From Gavia stellata (taxonomy: Eukaryota; Chordata; Aves; Gaviiformes; Gaviidae): a stretch of 64,000 bases of DNA. The translations under genes and the position numbers were made by a program. Location: assembly GCF_030936135.1 (NCBI RefSeq), contig NC_082598.1, forward strand, positions 11,412,687 through 11,476,686. Direction: 5' to 3'. The notes below the pieces were generated by a model that did not search any database, had not been told where the DNA came from, and saw nothing but the letters and a program-made list of their open reading frames with translations. Positions within the stretch are counted from its first letter, which is position 1. Every line of letters starts with the position of its first letter. Below, in pieces: positions 14,611 to 26,569 of the stretch.

Positions 14611-17600
14611 ATGTCACAAGTTACCACCTGGAAGTAAAAAACCCCATATTGGTCTAATCAAAGACTGGATAAATATCCTGGGTCCAAAGGCAGGCAATAG
14701 CCTGTGGTCAGCTGCCAGGTTGCAGAGTTCGTCTTTGATTTCAGTGGCTCACCAGTATGACTTTTGTTACACAGCATCAGAAAAACATGGTTTTACAGAC
14801 AGACTATCCTCTTTGTTCCAGCTCCCCAGAGAAATATACACAGAAAGCACATAATTCCCCTAGATGACCTCCTCAGCGCAGACTGGGAACTAGCTCTGGA
14901 AACAAGGCACACTTTGAACGGGCTAATGCATTATTCCTTTTAGGGATGATCTCATCACCTAGCTGAAAAGAAATGTAGCCTCAATGTTTCTGAAAATTGA
15001 AGTTGTCAGTGGAGAACGGTTGTTTGCTATGGAGATTAAGATATTACTACCCTGAGGAATGTTTACAGAAAAAAGTACTAGTAGAATTCTATAAAAGAGC
15101 AGGACCAAGAGGCATTGAAAATTCAAGGGAAGGCCAGGAGTGAAATGTGTTGGGCAACTTCAGGCACAATCACAGAATTGGATACTGGTTGTTAAGTAAA
15201 ACCCTGTTACATGCTAAAAATGGCATCACAGCACCCAGGAAAGCTGGCGACAGCTTCACTTGAAGTTTGGAGTAAAAACAGCAATGCAAAGCAAGTGCAT
15301 GTCATCATATCCATTAGCTGACACGGATGGCTGTTACTCATGGTCAGAAAGAGTGCATATGACAAGTGTCTGCTGCATACAGTTGATATGATTCAGAATA
15401 CACTTGTCACCCATCTGATGCTTGAAATTGAGAACTCATGAAAATACAAGTTTCATTCATGATTAAAGGTGCTTGCATCATGACAGTTTAAGCAGAGTCC
15501 AGGTGAATGTTTTTTTCTAAAAGGGCTTAAAAAGCAAAACAAAGAAGCACAGTTAGCGCTTTCAAAAGAGGGGAAAAAAAAAAGATTTTATTTACTCAGC
15601 ATCTGGAACTGTAACCTAAATGTTATGTCATTCTCCAGGCAGGTGAGAGATGCGATTTTTCATTATATCAACCAGACAAGAACAGTGAATCAGGTCCTCC
15701 AGACTCCTGGTGATGTTCCAATCTAAGAAAAGATGAAGGAGTAGTGGAGTTTTTGCTTTCCATGTTTTTTTGAAAGACAGACTTACTAATTTTTTCCATG
15801 CTTTTAAAGAAACAACAGCAGTGCTGTACTCTAGAAAATTATTCAGAGTGGTAAATCCTAAACAACAGAATATTCTTCTTGTAATTTGATACTTGATGGC
15901 TAAGACCCAGAAAAGGGCAGGATTTTAGGTTCATGTCATATGCCTTACAGTAGATGTATGGTGGGTTGGCTGCTGTTAGTTTTGGTAACAACCCCTAAGA
16001 AGCCTAAGAATCCAACAGAGCAGTTACAGCTGCTACTTCAGTTTCAAGTTCATCATCTCAAGACACAGCGCTGATGACAACTCTATCCTTGATAGGATTT
16101 AATCAGTCTGCTCCCATTGAATCCCTGGAACAGCACTACACATACATATGGCGTATGTTTCATCTCCTATGATTAAGTGTCTCCTACAAAAGTAAAAAGG
16201 CCTCTTAAATGAAGAAGGGATGAAGGATCATTCTTCTTCTAGCAGAATGACAGGTGTCTCGTATCTCCCAGTTTTCCTCGTGGCAGGAGTTGCTTTCTGA
16301 GTGGTAGCTTTTGGGTGTCCCAAACAAGGGTACAGATGTCAAAAGATGGAGCTTCTGAACTGTTAGAACTGTAAACACAGAGCTATTCAATTTCATTCCA
16401 CCATGCCAAGAACTAGGAGTTTATTAGGAGGGTTATTAGGAGGGTCATTTTGCAGTCAGCAACCCTGTGTGTTTGTGTATACCGTAGCAGTGACTGATGG
16501 CATTCTTCACGTAAAGAGGATTGGTTTTAGGATGAGCTGCTTAACCTCTCTCGAGAAGGTTAGCTTGTGTATTGTCTCCAGCCACTACACAGGGTAATCT
16601 CTGTCATAATCCCTGTCTCCCCCACAGCCAGCCACTACTCTTTTGTGGTGTACTGCTAGTAATGTTCACACGCCTGGGCTCAGACTTTCTGTGCTTGCTG
16701 TGCATACCAAAAAGAAGATGCTGGTCCCAACTGCGTAAGTAATTTGCTATGAAAATTAAGCAAGTTTTCTCAGCTAAGTCAACAAAACTACTTGCCTGAA
16801 TATCTGACCATCATCTGGAGCAAAGACTTTTCACCTCTACTTTCACCTGCCTAACAAATAACTACTGGTGGTTGCAATGGGGGAATGCAGAAATGGCACC
16901 TCCCCAAATACCTATATATAAAATAAAAGTGTACTATGACTTTACTCCTTTTGTGTTGACCTACTAGCATAACTCAACTGTAAGGCTACAGAAAAGCTTC
17001 CAGCAACTCTGGAGTGCCTGGCTGGGTGTTTTACGAACAAGATAAGAATTCAGTAGGTTCATCAGTCATAAAGTAGCATCTTGGATTTAGATACTCCACA
17101 TTCTCTCTTATCAGAATTTTAAGGTTCCTTGGCATTCATCTGTTGGGGGTTTTTTGATAAGTAGAGGCTTCTTCACTCAATTTTTATACTTAGAATTCAT
17201 TCGTTGCACCTGGAATGTAAAAATGTCAAAAAGAAAACACTGACAGGCAGTTCATTCAGAATCTTTACAGTCTTTCTCCATCCAACTTTAGGAATTTTGG
17301 ACAAAAAAATTGAGAAGAAATAAAATCCCATAATGTTGGTTAGAAGCAATTTTCTTATCTTCTCAAGACATTTAATGAAGTTTGAATTAAAGAGGAGCAG
17401 TGGTAGTTTCCAAGGAAACTTAACATGCACCTCCATAAACATCAGTGAAACCCCTTTGGTTTTGTTATTTTTAGTTCTTTTTCTTTTTCCTCCCTGTTGT
17501 TGTTGAGGTGTTTGTTTTTTTCTTATTGGGTTAATCTAAAACAGGAATTCCAAACCATTTCACTTTTTAAAATAGAAAGTGCATTGGCACAAACATGTAT

Positions 17601-18096
17601 TGGGAGATGTTAGGCATGTATAAAGTGTATAAATCCAGTGATATGTATTTGACTTGATTCTGGACAGACACATACCGGGTGATCAGAAGAGGGTGGGTAC
17701 CAAAGGCAGTAGAAGCAAACATGAATGTGACAAGCACAGTGTAATTTAGTGGTGTTTATGCTGGGGTGCAGCAATTGCTTAGCAAGGAGAGTGCCCTTTC
17801 TGTCCCTGTGCTTTGGGTTCCTCCCAGAGCAAAGCAGGGAACAGGATGGAGTCCACTCAGATCTTATCATGATAGGCAGCCAGAAAACAGCTGCAATGTA
17901 TAGCCATGGGTAAGGAGAGCACAGCAAAGTGGAACTGCTCCTTTGGATAGATACAGCTGCAGTCTGTACAGGAGATGGAAGGAATCTGAAAGTATAAACA
18001 TCTGTGTTAAATAATTATTTTTCCACTTTTTCCTGTCATCTGAAGATCTGGTTGCAGTGACTTGTGTGACCTACTTCACAGAGCAGGCTGTTATAA
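14611..18096. other. Intergenic DNA between two CR1 copies
   Basis: Unique AT-rich sequence without recognisable coding potential. A small 12-bp duplication (TTATTAGGAGGG, 16421-16444) is the only repeat noted. Confidence 0.55.
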
Positions 18097-19618
18097 GCGG
18101 GGCCTGATGGCATCCACCCAAGGGTGCTGAGGGAGCTGGCGGAGGAGCTTGCCAAGCCACTCTCCACCGTTTATCAACAGTCCTGGTTAACAGGGGAAGT
18201 CTCAGATGATTGGAGGCTTGCCAGTGTGACACCCATCTACAAGAGGGGCCAGAAGGAGGATGCATAGAACTACAGGCCTGTCAGCCTGACCTCGGTGCCG
18301 GAGAAGGTTATGGAGCAGATCATCTTGAGTGCCATCACACAGCATGTACAGGACAACCAGGCAATCAGGCCCAGCCAGCATGGGTTTATGAAAGGCAGGT
18401 CCTGCTTGACCAACCTGATCTCCTTCTATGACCAGGTGACCCGCCTAGAGGATGAGAGAAAGGCTGTCGGCGTTGTCTACCTGGACTTTAGTAAAGCCTT
18501 TGACACTGTCTTCCACAGCATTCTCCTGGAGAAGCTGGCAAATCGTGGCTTAGACAGGTGCACTCTTCGCTGGGTAAAAAACTGTCTGGATGGCCGAGCC
18601 CAGAGAGTCGTGGTGAATGGAGCAAAATCCGGTTGGCGGCCGGTCACAAGCGGAGTCCCCCAGGGCTCAGTTTTGGGGCTGGTCTTGTTTAATATATTTA
18701 TCGATGATCTGGATGAGGGGATTGAGTGCTCCCTCAGCAAGTTTGCAGACAACACCAAGTTGGGAGGGAGTGTTGATCTGCTTGAGGGTAGGAAGGCTCT
18801 GCAGAGGGATCTGGACAGGCTGGACCAATGGGCTGAGGCCAGTTGTGTGAGGTTCAACAAGGCCAAGTGCCGGGTCCTGCAGTTTGGCCACAACAACCCC
18901 ATGCAACACTACAGGCTTGGGGACGAGTGGCTGGAAAGCTCCCCCGTAGAAAAGGACCTGGGGGTGTTGATTGACAGCCGGCTGAATATGAGCCAGCAGT
19001 GTGCCCAGGTGGCCAAGAAGGCCAATAGCATCATGGCTTGTATCAGAAATAGTGTGGCCAGCTGGACTAGGGAAGCGATCGTGCCCCTGTACTCGGCGCT
19101 GGTGAGGCCGCACCTCGAATACTGTGTTCAGTTTTGGGCCCCTCACTACAAGAAAGACATTGAGATGCTGGAGTGTGTCCAGAGAAGGGCAACAAAGGGT
19201 CTGGAGCACAAGTCTTATGAGGAGCGGCTGAGGGAGCTGGGGTTGTTCAGTCTGGAGAAGAGGAGGCTGAGGGGAGACCTTATCATTCTCTACAACTTCC
19301 TGAAAGGGGGTTGCAGAGAGGTGGCAGTTGGTCTCTTCTCCCAAGTGACTAGCAACAGGACAAGAGGAAATGGCCTCAAGTTGTGCCAGGGTAAGTTCAG
19401 GCTGGCTATTAGGAAAAATTTCTGTACTGAGAGAGTGGTGAAACGCTGGAATAAACTGCCCAGGGAGGTGGTGGAGTCACCATCACTGGAGATGTTCAAG
19501 GAACGTGTGGACGTGGCACTTTGGGACATGGTTTAGTGGGCATGGTAGTGTTGGGTTGATGGTTGGACTTGATGATCTTACAGGTCTTTTCCAACCTCAG
19601 TGATTCTGTGATTCTGTG
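18097..19618 (+). mobile_element. CR1 LINE, 5'-truncated, plus strand
   Basis: Starts abruptly at the RT segment encoding GPDGIHPRVLREL and runs through the end of ORF2 into the CR1 3' UTR (GGTTGGACTTGATGATC, TTTTCCAACCTCAG) and two copies of the terminal ATTCTGTG unit. At 1.5 kb it is typical of 5'-truncated CR1 insertions. It is oriented opposite to the 12-kb and 39.4-kb copies. CR1 normally makes no clear target-site duplication, and none is seen. Confidence 0.95.
18100..19536 (+). pseudogene. CR1 reverse transcriptase frame, one nonsense codon
   Basis: One frame stays open from 18100 to the natural stop at 19536 apart from a single TAG at 18265-18267, where the 12-kb copy has TGG (Trp before NYRPVSLT). 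The 413-codon downstream frame contains the fingers and palm motifs ([36 protein letters not shown]), RT core and thumb ([32 protein letters not shown]) and the C-terminal basic region. Two further defects are visible: the catalytic FADD box reads FADN (AAC at 18751-18753), and three codons are missing before [10 protein letters not shown] compared with the 39.4-kb copy. It is inactive, though the frame is remarkably preserved. Confidence 0.92.
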
Positions 19619-20809
19619 CTTGTAAACATCTTGAGCCGATAAGGGTGTTTGGGTAGGCACAGCAGTCAGCGCTTGGAAGAGACAACTGCTATGTAGGGGG
19701 TTTTGGCCCCCCTTATATTTTCTGTGTGTTGCCTCTCTGGGTTGTGGAATGGGTCAGCGAGCCCTGAGTTAGCAGAAGGAGCTCATTGAAGCATGTTCTT
19801 ATTGTCAGAATGTAACCTTCAAATCCTCAGTCAACTCTGTGCTGAAGTTTCTGCTCCCCAAAGAAAGGAGGAAAGGAGAAAAAGCAAGGAACTGAAAATT
19901 TCACAAGAGAACTTGAGAAGCAGAGAGAGACATTTTCCTTCCAGATGTCATTCTACAACCCATAAGCTGTAGCCAGAGATGGATCAGTAATTGTGAATGG
20001 ACAGGTCATGTTTTATTTCTTCTTGAAGTTAGAAGGGACCTACAGCATATGAAAACTGAAGAAAATAGGGACAAGCACAGTCAGTTGAGATGATCAGACA
20101 AATTGAGGCTAAGATTTTGGAAGTGTCACTAGCTCAGCAGAAAACAGACTGATCAGGAACGGAAAACATAAAACATACAAGGGGTAGCTTGGCATACTGT
20201 AACATCAAAAGGCATGAGGGTGAGATGGCATCCACAAGAAGAGGAACAATATGAACATGGCTGTGCTGGGACTACCAAAGTGCAGAGGACATGAGGAATT
20301 CTCCATAGCACCCAGGCATTACCAGGTACTCAAAGAAACTACAGAAGTTATCTTGACAGACCAGTGTGGTTGAAAGCACATAAATACGCCCTGGTTGACT
20401 GCTGTTTGATGCAACCTTTAAGCACTCTAAGATTGCATCATGGATGTACAGACTGCAGATGACTTACAAAGAACCTGGAGGGATGCTGAATATGCAAGTA
20501 CCATATCCAAGGACCAGCTCTTGCTTTCTCCGCAAGAAGCAGTGCCAAAGGCTGTGGAAGCGAACTGCTTGGGAAAAAGAGTAAGTTAAAGAGAGCATTT
20601 TTGTGGAAAAGAGATTTTGTAGAAGACTAGTCTCTTTTTAGAGGCAAGTGAACTTTTTGAGTAACCTGTGGCTCACTGCTTAAGGGGGCAGACAGGGAGG
20701 ATAATTAGGAAAGTATTCAATTAATAAAAGAGGAGGAGATACATAAGCACTAATTTAGCATAAAATCAAGATGTCAAGAACAAAACTAATCAAGGCACCC
20801 AGGGATAAG
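19619..20809. other. Intergenic DNA, nothing recognised
   Basis: Purine-rich, stop-rich sequence between a young and an ancient CR1. Part of it may be the undetectably diverged 5' portion of the ancient element that follows. Confidence 0.45.
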
Positions 20810-23800
20810 AGGAGAGAAATGTGCTAATGTCCTATACACCAATGCTAGTGACCTGTGTAATAACAGAAATTGGAATGTATTTATGAGCATAAATTCAACC
20901 TTGCAGGGAAGAATGAAGCCTGGTGAGAAGATCTGCATGACTGGAATGCTAAAGTCGCCTCCTATTACCTGTTCAGGAAGGGATGAGTGGACTAAGAGGG
21001 AGGTAAAGTGTTATACTATGTCAAAAATGATATTGTCTGTTTGAATCACTGCCAGCTCAGAAGCAAACATTTCATGAATCTTTACAAGCCAATATCCTAA
21101 CAGGTAGGACATAGTGCCATAGACCAAAGACTGGAGGACAAGCTGATGGGCTTTATAAGTATTTACCTATAAAGTGCAAGCTAAAAGGTCTGTTATAATG
21201 GGAAACTTCAGCCTGAGTGATATGTGCTGACAGTCTCCTTCTGCCAAATATCCTCAGATGTCTAAATTCTATAGAAGATAATCCTTACTTCAAAAATGTT
21301 ATCTCTGTCACAAGGGAATTCTATATTAGATACCTTCTTGACAGCTAGAGAGGAATTGATCAAAAGCCCTGGGAGTTGTGAACATTGCACTGTGGAGTTT
21401 GGCTTAGGGCATGGAGACAGCGTGTTCATGTTACCTCCACAGTCCATCGGGCTGAAACAACTTATTTCTCAGTGCGGTTGGGCTGTGCTAATGCAGCTGC
21501 ATGCAGCACTCGGTGTGTGAGTAGGTGTGGAGGTGGGAGGACAGTGCTTTCGTAGACTTTCAACTCCCAGCTCCTCTTTTCAGGGAGATGCCACTGAGTC
21601 ACGGTATTTTGCTTGTCACGGAGTTCATAACTCAACGAAGCTGTGATCTGCTGTCTCTCACCAAGGTCAGGTGCTGCTGATCAGCAGATTGGGGGTATCT
21701 TTTGTTCATTGAAGCAGGGTTCCCAGAGTCTCACTGAATTTCTCAGGTGGGAAAGTCTGGGAGCACATTGGATTCTCTGTGCACTTAGGAAGATTGCCTC
21801 AGCTCTCATAGGCACGGAGGAACAGGCTGCCCTCTGATCCAGAGCCCAGCTTCACTGAAATAAGTTAGTGATGAGCTCTCACCTTACTCTATAAGCAAGA
21901 AAGCATGTAGGTTAATGAACCATGCAAAATGAGGGAGTCAAAACTAAGGGAGGCGAGACTGTGGAGTTCATACTCATTAGTAATAGTTCAAAACAAAGAA
22001 AAGAAATCATCCAATATTCAGAAAAAAAGGTACTTACATGACAAGTTATAAAAATGCTAATAGAAGAAAAAAACCCTAAAAGAGAAGGAAAATAGGAACA
22101 CAACAGGATCAAGGATTCTCCCTTTTCAAAGAGCAATATATTGATGACCAGTTGGTCAGCACAGACTCATTGGGTGCCCAGCAGTGTAGTGTGAGCATGT
22201 GAATGGTCAGGCTAATAATGGCTAGTTCCAGCCCATTACAATGTATATAAACAACTATCAGCCTTATTCTACTAGCCTGTTCAGAGTAAACTCAGATAAC
22301 TGTGAGGCGCTGCGTTGATCTATGTAGATATAACTCCAAGTGATCATGACTTGATCATGTGTGCTCTGCATCTGTGAGCTCTGTGCTTTATATGAACAGT
22401 TCCACAGTGTCACAGAGCTGAGGACAGCTTTGACCATATAAATTGGAGGTAAAAAATCCAAACAGAAAAGCATGAAGAAAAATAAAGTTAAAAAAATCAG
22501 AACCCTGCAGCTGAAAATGAAATCACCCCAGCTAAAAAGTCAGACTTGGGCAGTAGAACGAGATAATGGTAATAGTAACAATACTAATCAGTGAATCACA
22601 TGCATTACAGATATCATAAAGGAAAGAAAGAATAAAGGGATATTAAAGAATATAAATTAGGACATAAGACTATAGGAACTGGTAAAGGCACAAGGAAAAC
22701 TATATGGTCAGCAAAGTTCAGGATAAAAAGGAGACTCTGAAAGTAAATTTGGAACAAAAGAGTATGTAAAAAAGTGGGATTTTTTTTAAATAGCAGATGT
22801 TGTCTATGGAATTGTCTACAATATGGCAGAAAAGACAAGCTTCTCTACATGTTTCTCTTTTGGGCTTTGAAGAACAGTCAATATGCTCTGGTGGTAGCAC
22901 ATCTTCTAGTGATGATGATGACAATGATGGCATATTTTGTATTCTGACAGAGACTCAAAGAAATGTTAAAAAGCAGCTATTGAAGTTAGATATTTTTAAA
23001 TCAGCAGGTCTGGATAGCTTGTATCAGAGTTTTAAAATGTTGTTTGAGTAGCTCTCTGGATCCTTAACACTGATTTTCAATAAAACTTGGAAGAGTAAGC
23101 TAGTTTCAGAAAATTGAAAGGAACCCAAGGCTGTAAGAAAATCTGAAAAAGGTAAAGTGGGCAATCTGGTGGGCCTACTGGGCCTTTCAGCTCTAAAGAA
23201 TAGCCCAAGCAAGGATGGGTAGTAAGATTATTTTTCACTGCCAATTCATTGACAATAGATCGTGCTAGTTAACTTGGTATATTCTCTGAATGAGGTCATA
23301 AATTCGGTTGAAAAAGTAATAGTGCTGATGCAAGCACAGAGCCTTCTACAATTTCAGACCACATTTTCATTAGGAATTAAAATATTACAAAATAAATAAA
23401 ATGCACAATAGTTGGGTACTTTTCAAACCTGAATTGAAATCTTAATGCGTGGATCTCTAAATACAATCGGCCAATGAGCATGATACTATTTAGCATTTTT
23501 ATTAACAACCTACTGAAGGATTGACAGGTGATATAAAAGTGGGAGAGTCATAAGCCGTGAAGATGACATGCCCCACAGCAACTCTGGCACTAAGACCCCA
23601 GGAAGTGGAATGTTGGCTGTGTTCACCGTGGCTGAAGAGGACTTGGAGGTCACGGCAGATAAAAGCAGGAAGATGAGTTCATGCTATTACTGTTCTATGG
23701 TGTTTCCAAATATTTCCTCTCATTGGCAAAGACCTGAAGTGTTAACAACTAAGGGTGAATTTTACATTGAGAAGTGCATTAGAGGGACACCATGGATGTG

Positions 23801-24102
23801 AAAACAAGAAAGTTCTTTCAAAAAGGATTTTGTTAAACAGCAGACAGTACAGAGAAGGCACATGGGAAGGATGAAAAGATAGAAAATCATTCTTTATACT
23901 GATACAATCAAAGAGCTCCACTGGCTTAGATTTATGCAGAGAAGATTAAGGGTATGACTTCATGTAGGTTTGTAAGCACTGACATGAGAACAGAAATCTC
24001 ATAATAGAGTGTCCTGCAGCACAGCAGACTGAGACATAATAAGATGAGTAGGCTGGAAGCTAAGGTTAGATGAATTAGTCAGACAAAAAAAAAAAAAAAA
24101 AA
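20810..24102 (+). mobile_element. Ancient degenerate CR1-clade LINE (endonuclease to end of ORF2)
   Basis: Highly decayed plus-strand LINE read from colinear protein-level islands. Endonuclease-like traces are LYTNASDLCNNRN (about 20830), VIMGNFSLSD (about 21195) and ILDTFLTAREEL plus CEHCTVEFGL (21320-21410; compare CR1 LLDLLLTNREEL and CSDHEIVEF). Linker/RT traces are VKKQLLKLDIFKSAGLDSL (about 22965-23025), LTLIFNKTWKSKLVSEN (about 23065-23120), ILFSIFINNL (about 23485-23515) and, near 23850-23955, VQRRHMGRMKR and LHWLRFMQRRLRV, equal to CR1 thumb motifs. Order and strand are those of one ORF2. An A18 run at 24085-24102 follows; CR1 is not polyadenylated, so this may be incidental. Stops and frameshifts are numerous. 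Confidence 0.6.
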
Positions 24103-26569
24103 TTAAAGCCATTGGACCTATCTGGTGCTGAGGTATGTTCTTGATCCTCAGAAAAGTTTAAATCAAACCTGCTTTACAGGGAACACCTCACTGCACTGAA
24201 TAGTTAAACATTAAATTCATGAACCATGATTTCCCCAGGAATTTCTAATGCTAATTCAATGCTCTGGACTCAGACTTTGATTTTCATAGAAGTCAAAGAA
24301 GTGAAAGATAGATGCTGGCAGTCTTTAGGAGCATTCCTGAATTTGATGCTATACCTTCAGGGAATTTAATTTTGTTTTTACCTGGTGTCATTTCAGAATC
24401 TGTTTTTATGCACAGCTTATGCTTCTAGACAGGGAACACATGGCTGGAAGCTCATGACAGCAGAGGAGTGTCCTCAGCTGGGCATGGAGTGGCCATAGGA
24501 AAAGAGAAAGCTGAACAGAGGCCTAACTTTGCACATGCACTGAAAAACTCACCTTTTTCTAAATGTCTCTATTGCCATCTTTTGTGAATGGACAGGCTGT
24601 GACTGTGCCTCCCGGGTTTCCCATATTAGTATTGCGGCACTTTTATCCACAAAATGGGAGAGGAGGGCTGAGGGGGCTGAGCCCATCCTGTGCACACATG
24701 TCTGGAGAAAAACACTGCACCTCCTAAAGCTGAGCTGTTAGGCAGCAAGCACCTATGCTTACATGGCGAACAGGCAAGAAGTCATCTGACATTGGTCCAG
24801 TGGAGAGTACACCAGGTGGGAGGTAGGGAGAGCTACAGCTCTGGTCTTTGGTCCTGAGTCCCTTTTTTTTTCTTCCACAAAGAAATCCATTCAGAAAGAT
24901 TCCACAGTTCTTTCCCCGCGCCCCCCCCCCCCCCCCCCCCCCCCCCCCTTCATTCACTTTCTCAAGGAATTGGTGAAACAGAGTCTGGATTAGGCTACAA
25001 CATAATCCAATTAGGATGCAGCCTAACTTTGTTAGACGTAATCGTGGTAAAAGAGGGAAGAAGACAAGGGGACAGGCTGACACAACTGCCCCGTGGGAAA
25101 AAAGAAGACATAAAAAACACTTCTAAAGAAAAAAATACATCCTTAGTCAGTGTTAAGTTTTCCACACAGGCAGAATGCTTCCAAACTCTTGCTGGAGAGT
25201 GAAAGCAAATGGAAAGTTAAAAACATGAAGATGTCTTTCCCTGATGCATGAATAGTTCACATTAGTGTTAACAGAAATTACCCACATGTCTCAATATTTA
25301 AATTGACTCCATGGGAGCTGGTAGGCACAAAGAAAACTGCACAGGAGGCTCCTGTAATACATAACACCGTAGGCTGATAAAAGCTTCCTTTATTTCCTTA
25401 GGACCCCCATGAAGCTAAATGTGTACCTTGGAAGATGAATCTAGATAGTATTGCCTATATAGACAGGAGGAAAAGCTCATTTTTTTTAAGGATGGAGACC
25501 TTATGTAAAACCTACTGAAAATGCAAAATAGAAGATAAAGAAAAAAAGTGTTATTTAATCTGTGAGACAATAGCTTTTTCAGCTACGTCAGTTACTATAC
25601 CAAAAAGCAAAGTGATTTTTTTTCTCTTCTAGTTCTTTGTTGTATGGAATTTTTTATTTGTTAAAATATAATGGAGTTCTATTCAAAAGCAAGACAGCCT
25701 TTGGAGGGAGATTTCCATGTTACTCTAGAGAAATAATCTCATGCAACAGATTTTTAGATTGGCAAAATCTGCTTACATGTTTCTGCCTTAAAAACTTGTG
25801 CGTCTTCAAATTCATGCGCAAATGCCTGCACTTGTATTCTGCTTGTAGAGTGAAATCAGTTGCTTCCCAATAGAAGTCATCTGTCATTTCACTCTTTTTT
25901 GGAACAGCTTTATGGGAAAAATTGTAAATAAGAGAAATTACATATTTTAATTTTATTGAGGTATTTAACCAATAAAAGTGCATTTCTTGATTATTGCTGA
26001 ATGAATACATTTTAATTTTAACACTCCCTAAAATATTAATATTGTCAATGTGCTAAAGAAATAAATTTTATAGACAGAACTACCAGCTGTGTGATAAGTA
26101 CATTCTTTTGCGCGCATTTTTAGTTATTTTTTTAAGTATTAATGAGTACAAATGCACAAATTAACTTTTTTTTTAAGGTCTAGATGAATAAATTAGACAT
26201 TTAAAACATGCTTTAATAATTTCTCTCGATCAGTAGCCCATACAAGCACTTTCACTGACTCAGAAGGAAGTTATATGAGCAAGTGCTGAATAAAGGATGC
26301 ACAGCATGCTTATATTTTAAAAATCAGTATTGTAATTTCTATTATTACAACTGAATAATTGGGTCAAAATTCTGCTCACATAAGCTTATTGCATTCAGGC
26401 TATAAGCTGCTGTAAATACAAGGTGCTTGTAATCTAACTCTCTTCATTTTCTTTGTTGAAATACTAATGGTCTATAAGATGTATCTTCATTAAAGTTGTG
26501 CTCACTCTTAATTTTTCTTTTGTAAATGTGAAATGCAACCTCATTGACAAATGGCACCAAAAGGCATAG
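24103..26569. other. Intergenic DNA with C28 tract and AT-rich block
   Basis: No gene recognised. From about 25620 to 26560 the sequence is AT-rich, free of recognisable repeats and dense in TAAT/ATTA motifs, which makes it one of the better places here to look for conserved non-coding DNA. Confidence 0.45.
24921..24948 (+). repeat. Homopolymer C28 tract
   Basis: Twenty-eight consecutive C follow CCCCGCG, with pyrimidine-rich flanks. The true length is uncertain because such runs are prone to sequencing and assembly error. It creates an artificial poly-Gly stretch in the minus-strand frame 24724-25083, which should not be called a gene. Confidence 0.9.

Noticed and set aside
16421..16444. 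Two copies of TTATTAGGAGGG
   Set aside because: A single 12-bp duplication with no further structure.
24724..25083. 119-codon minus-strand frame with a Gly run
   Set aside because: The Gly run is the translation of the C28 homopolymer.
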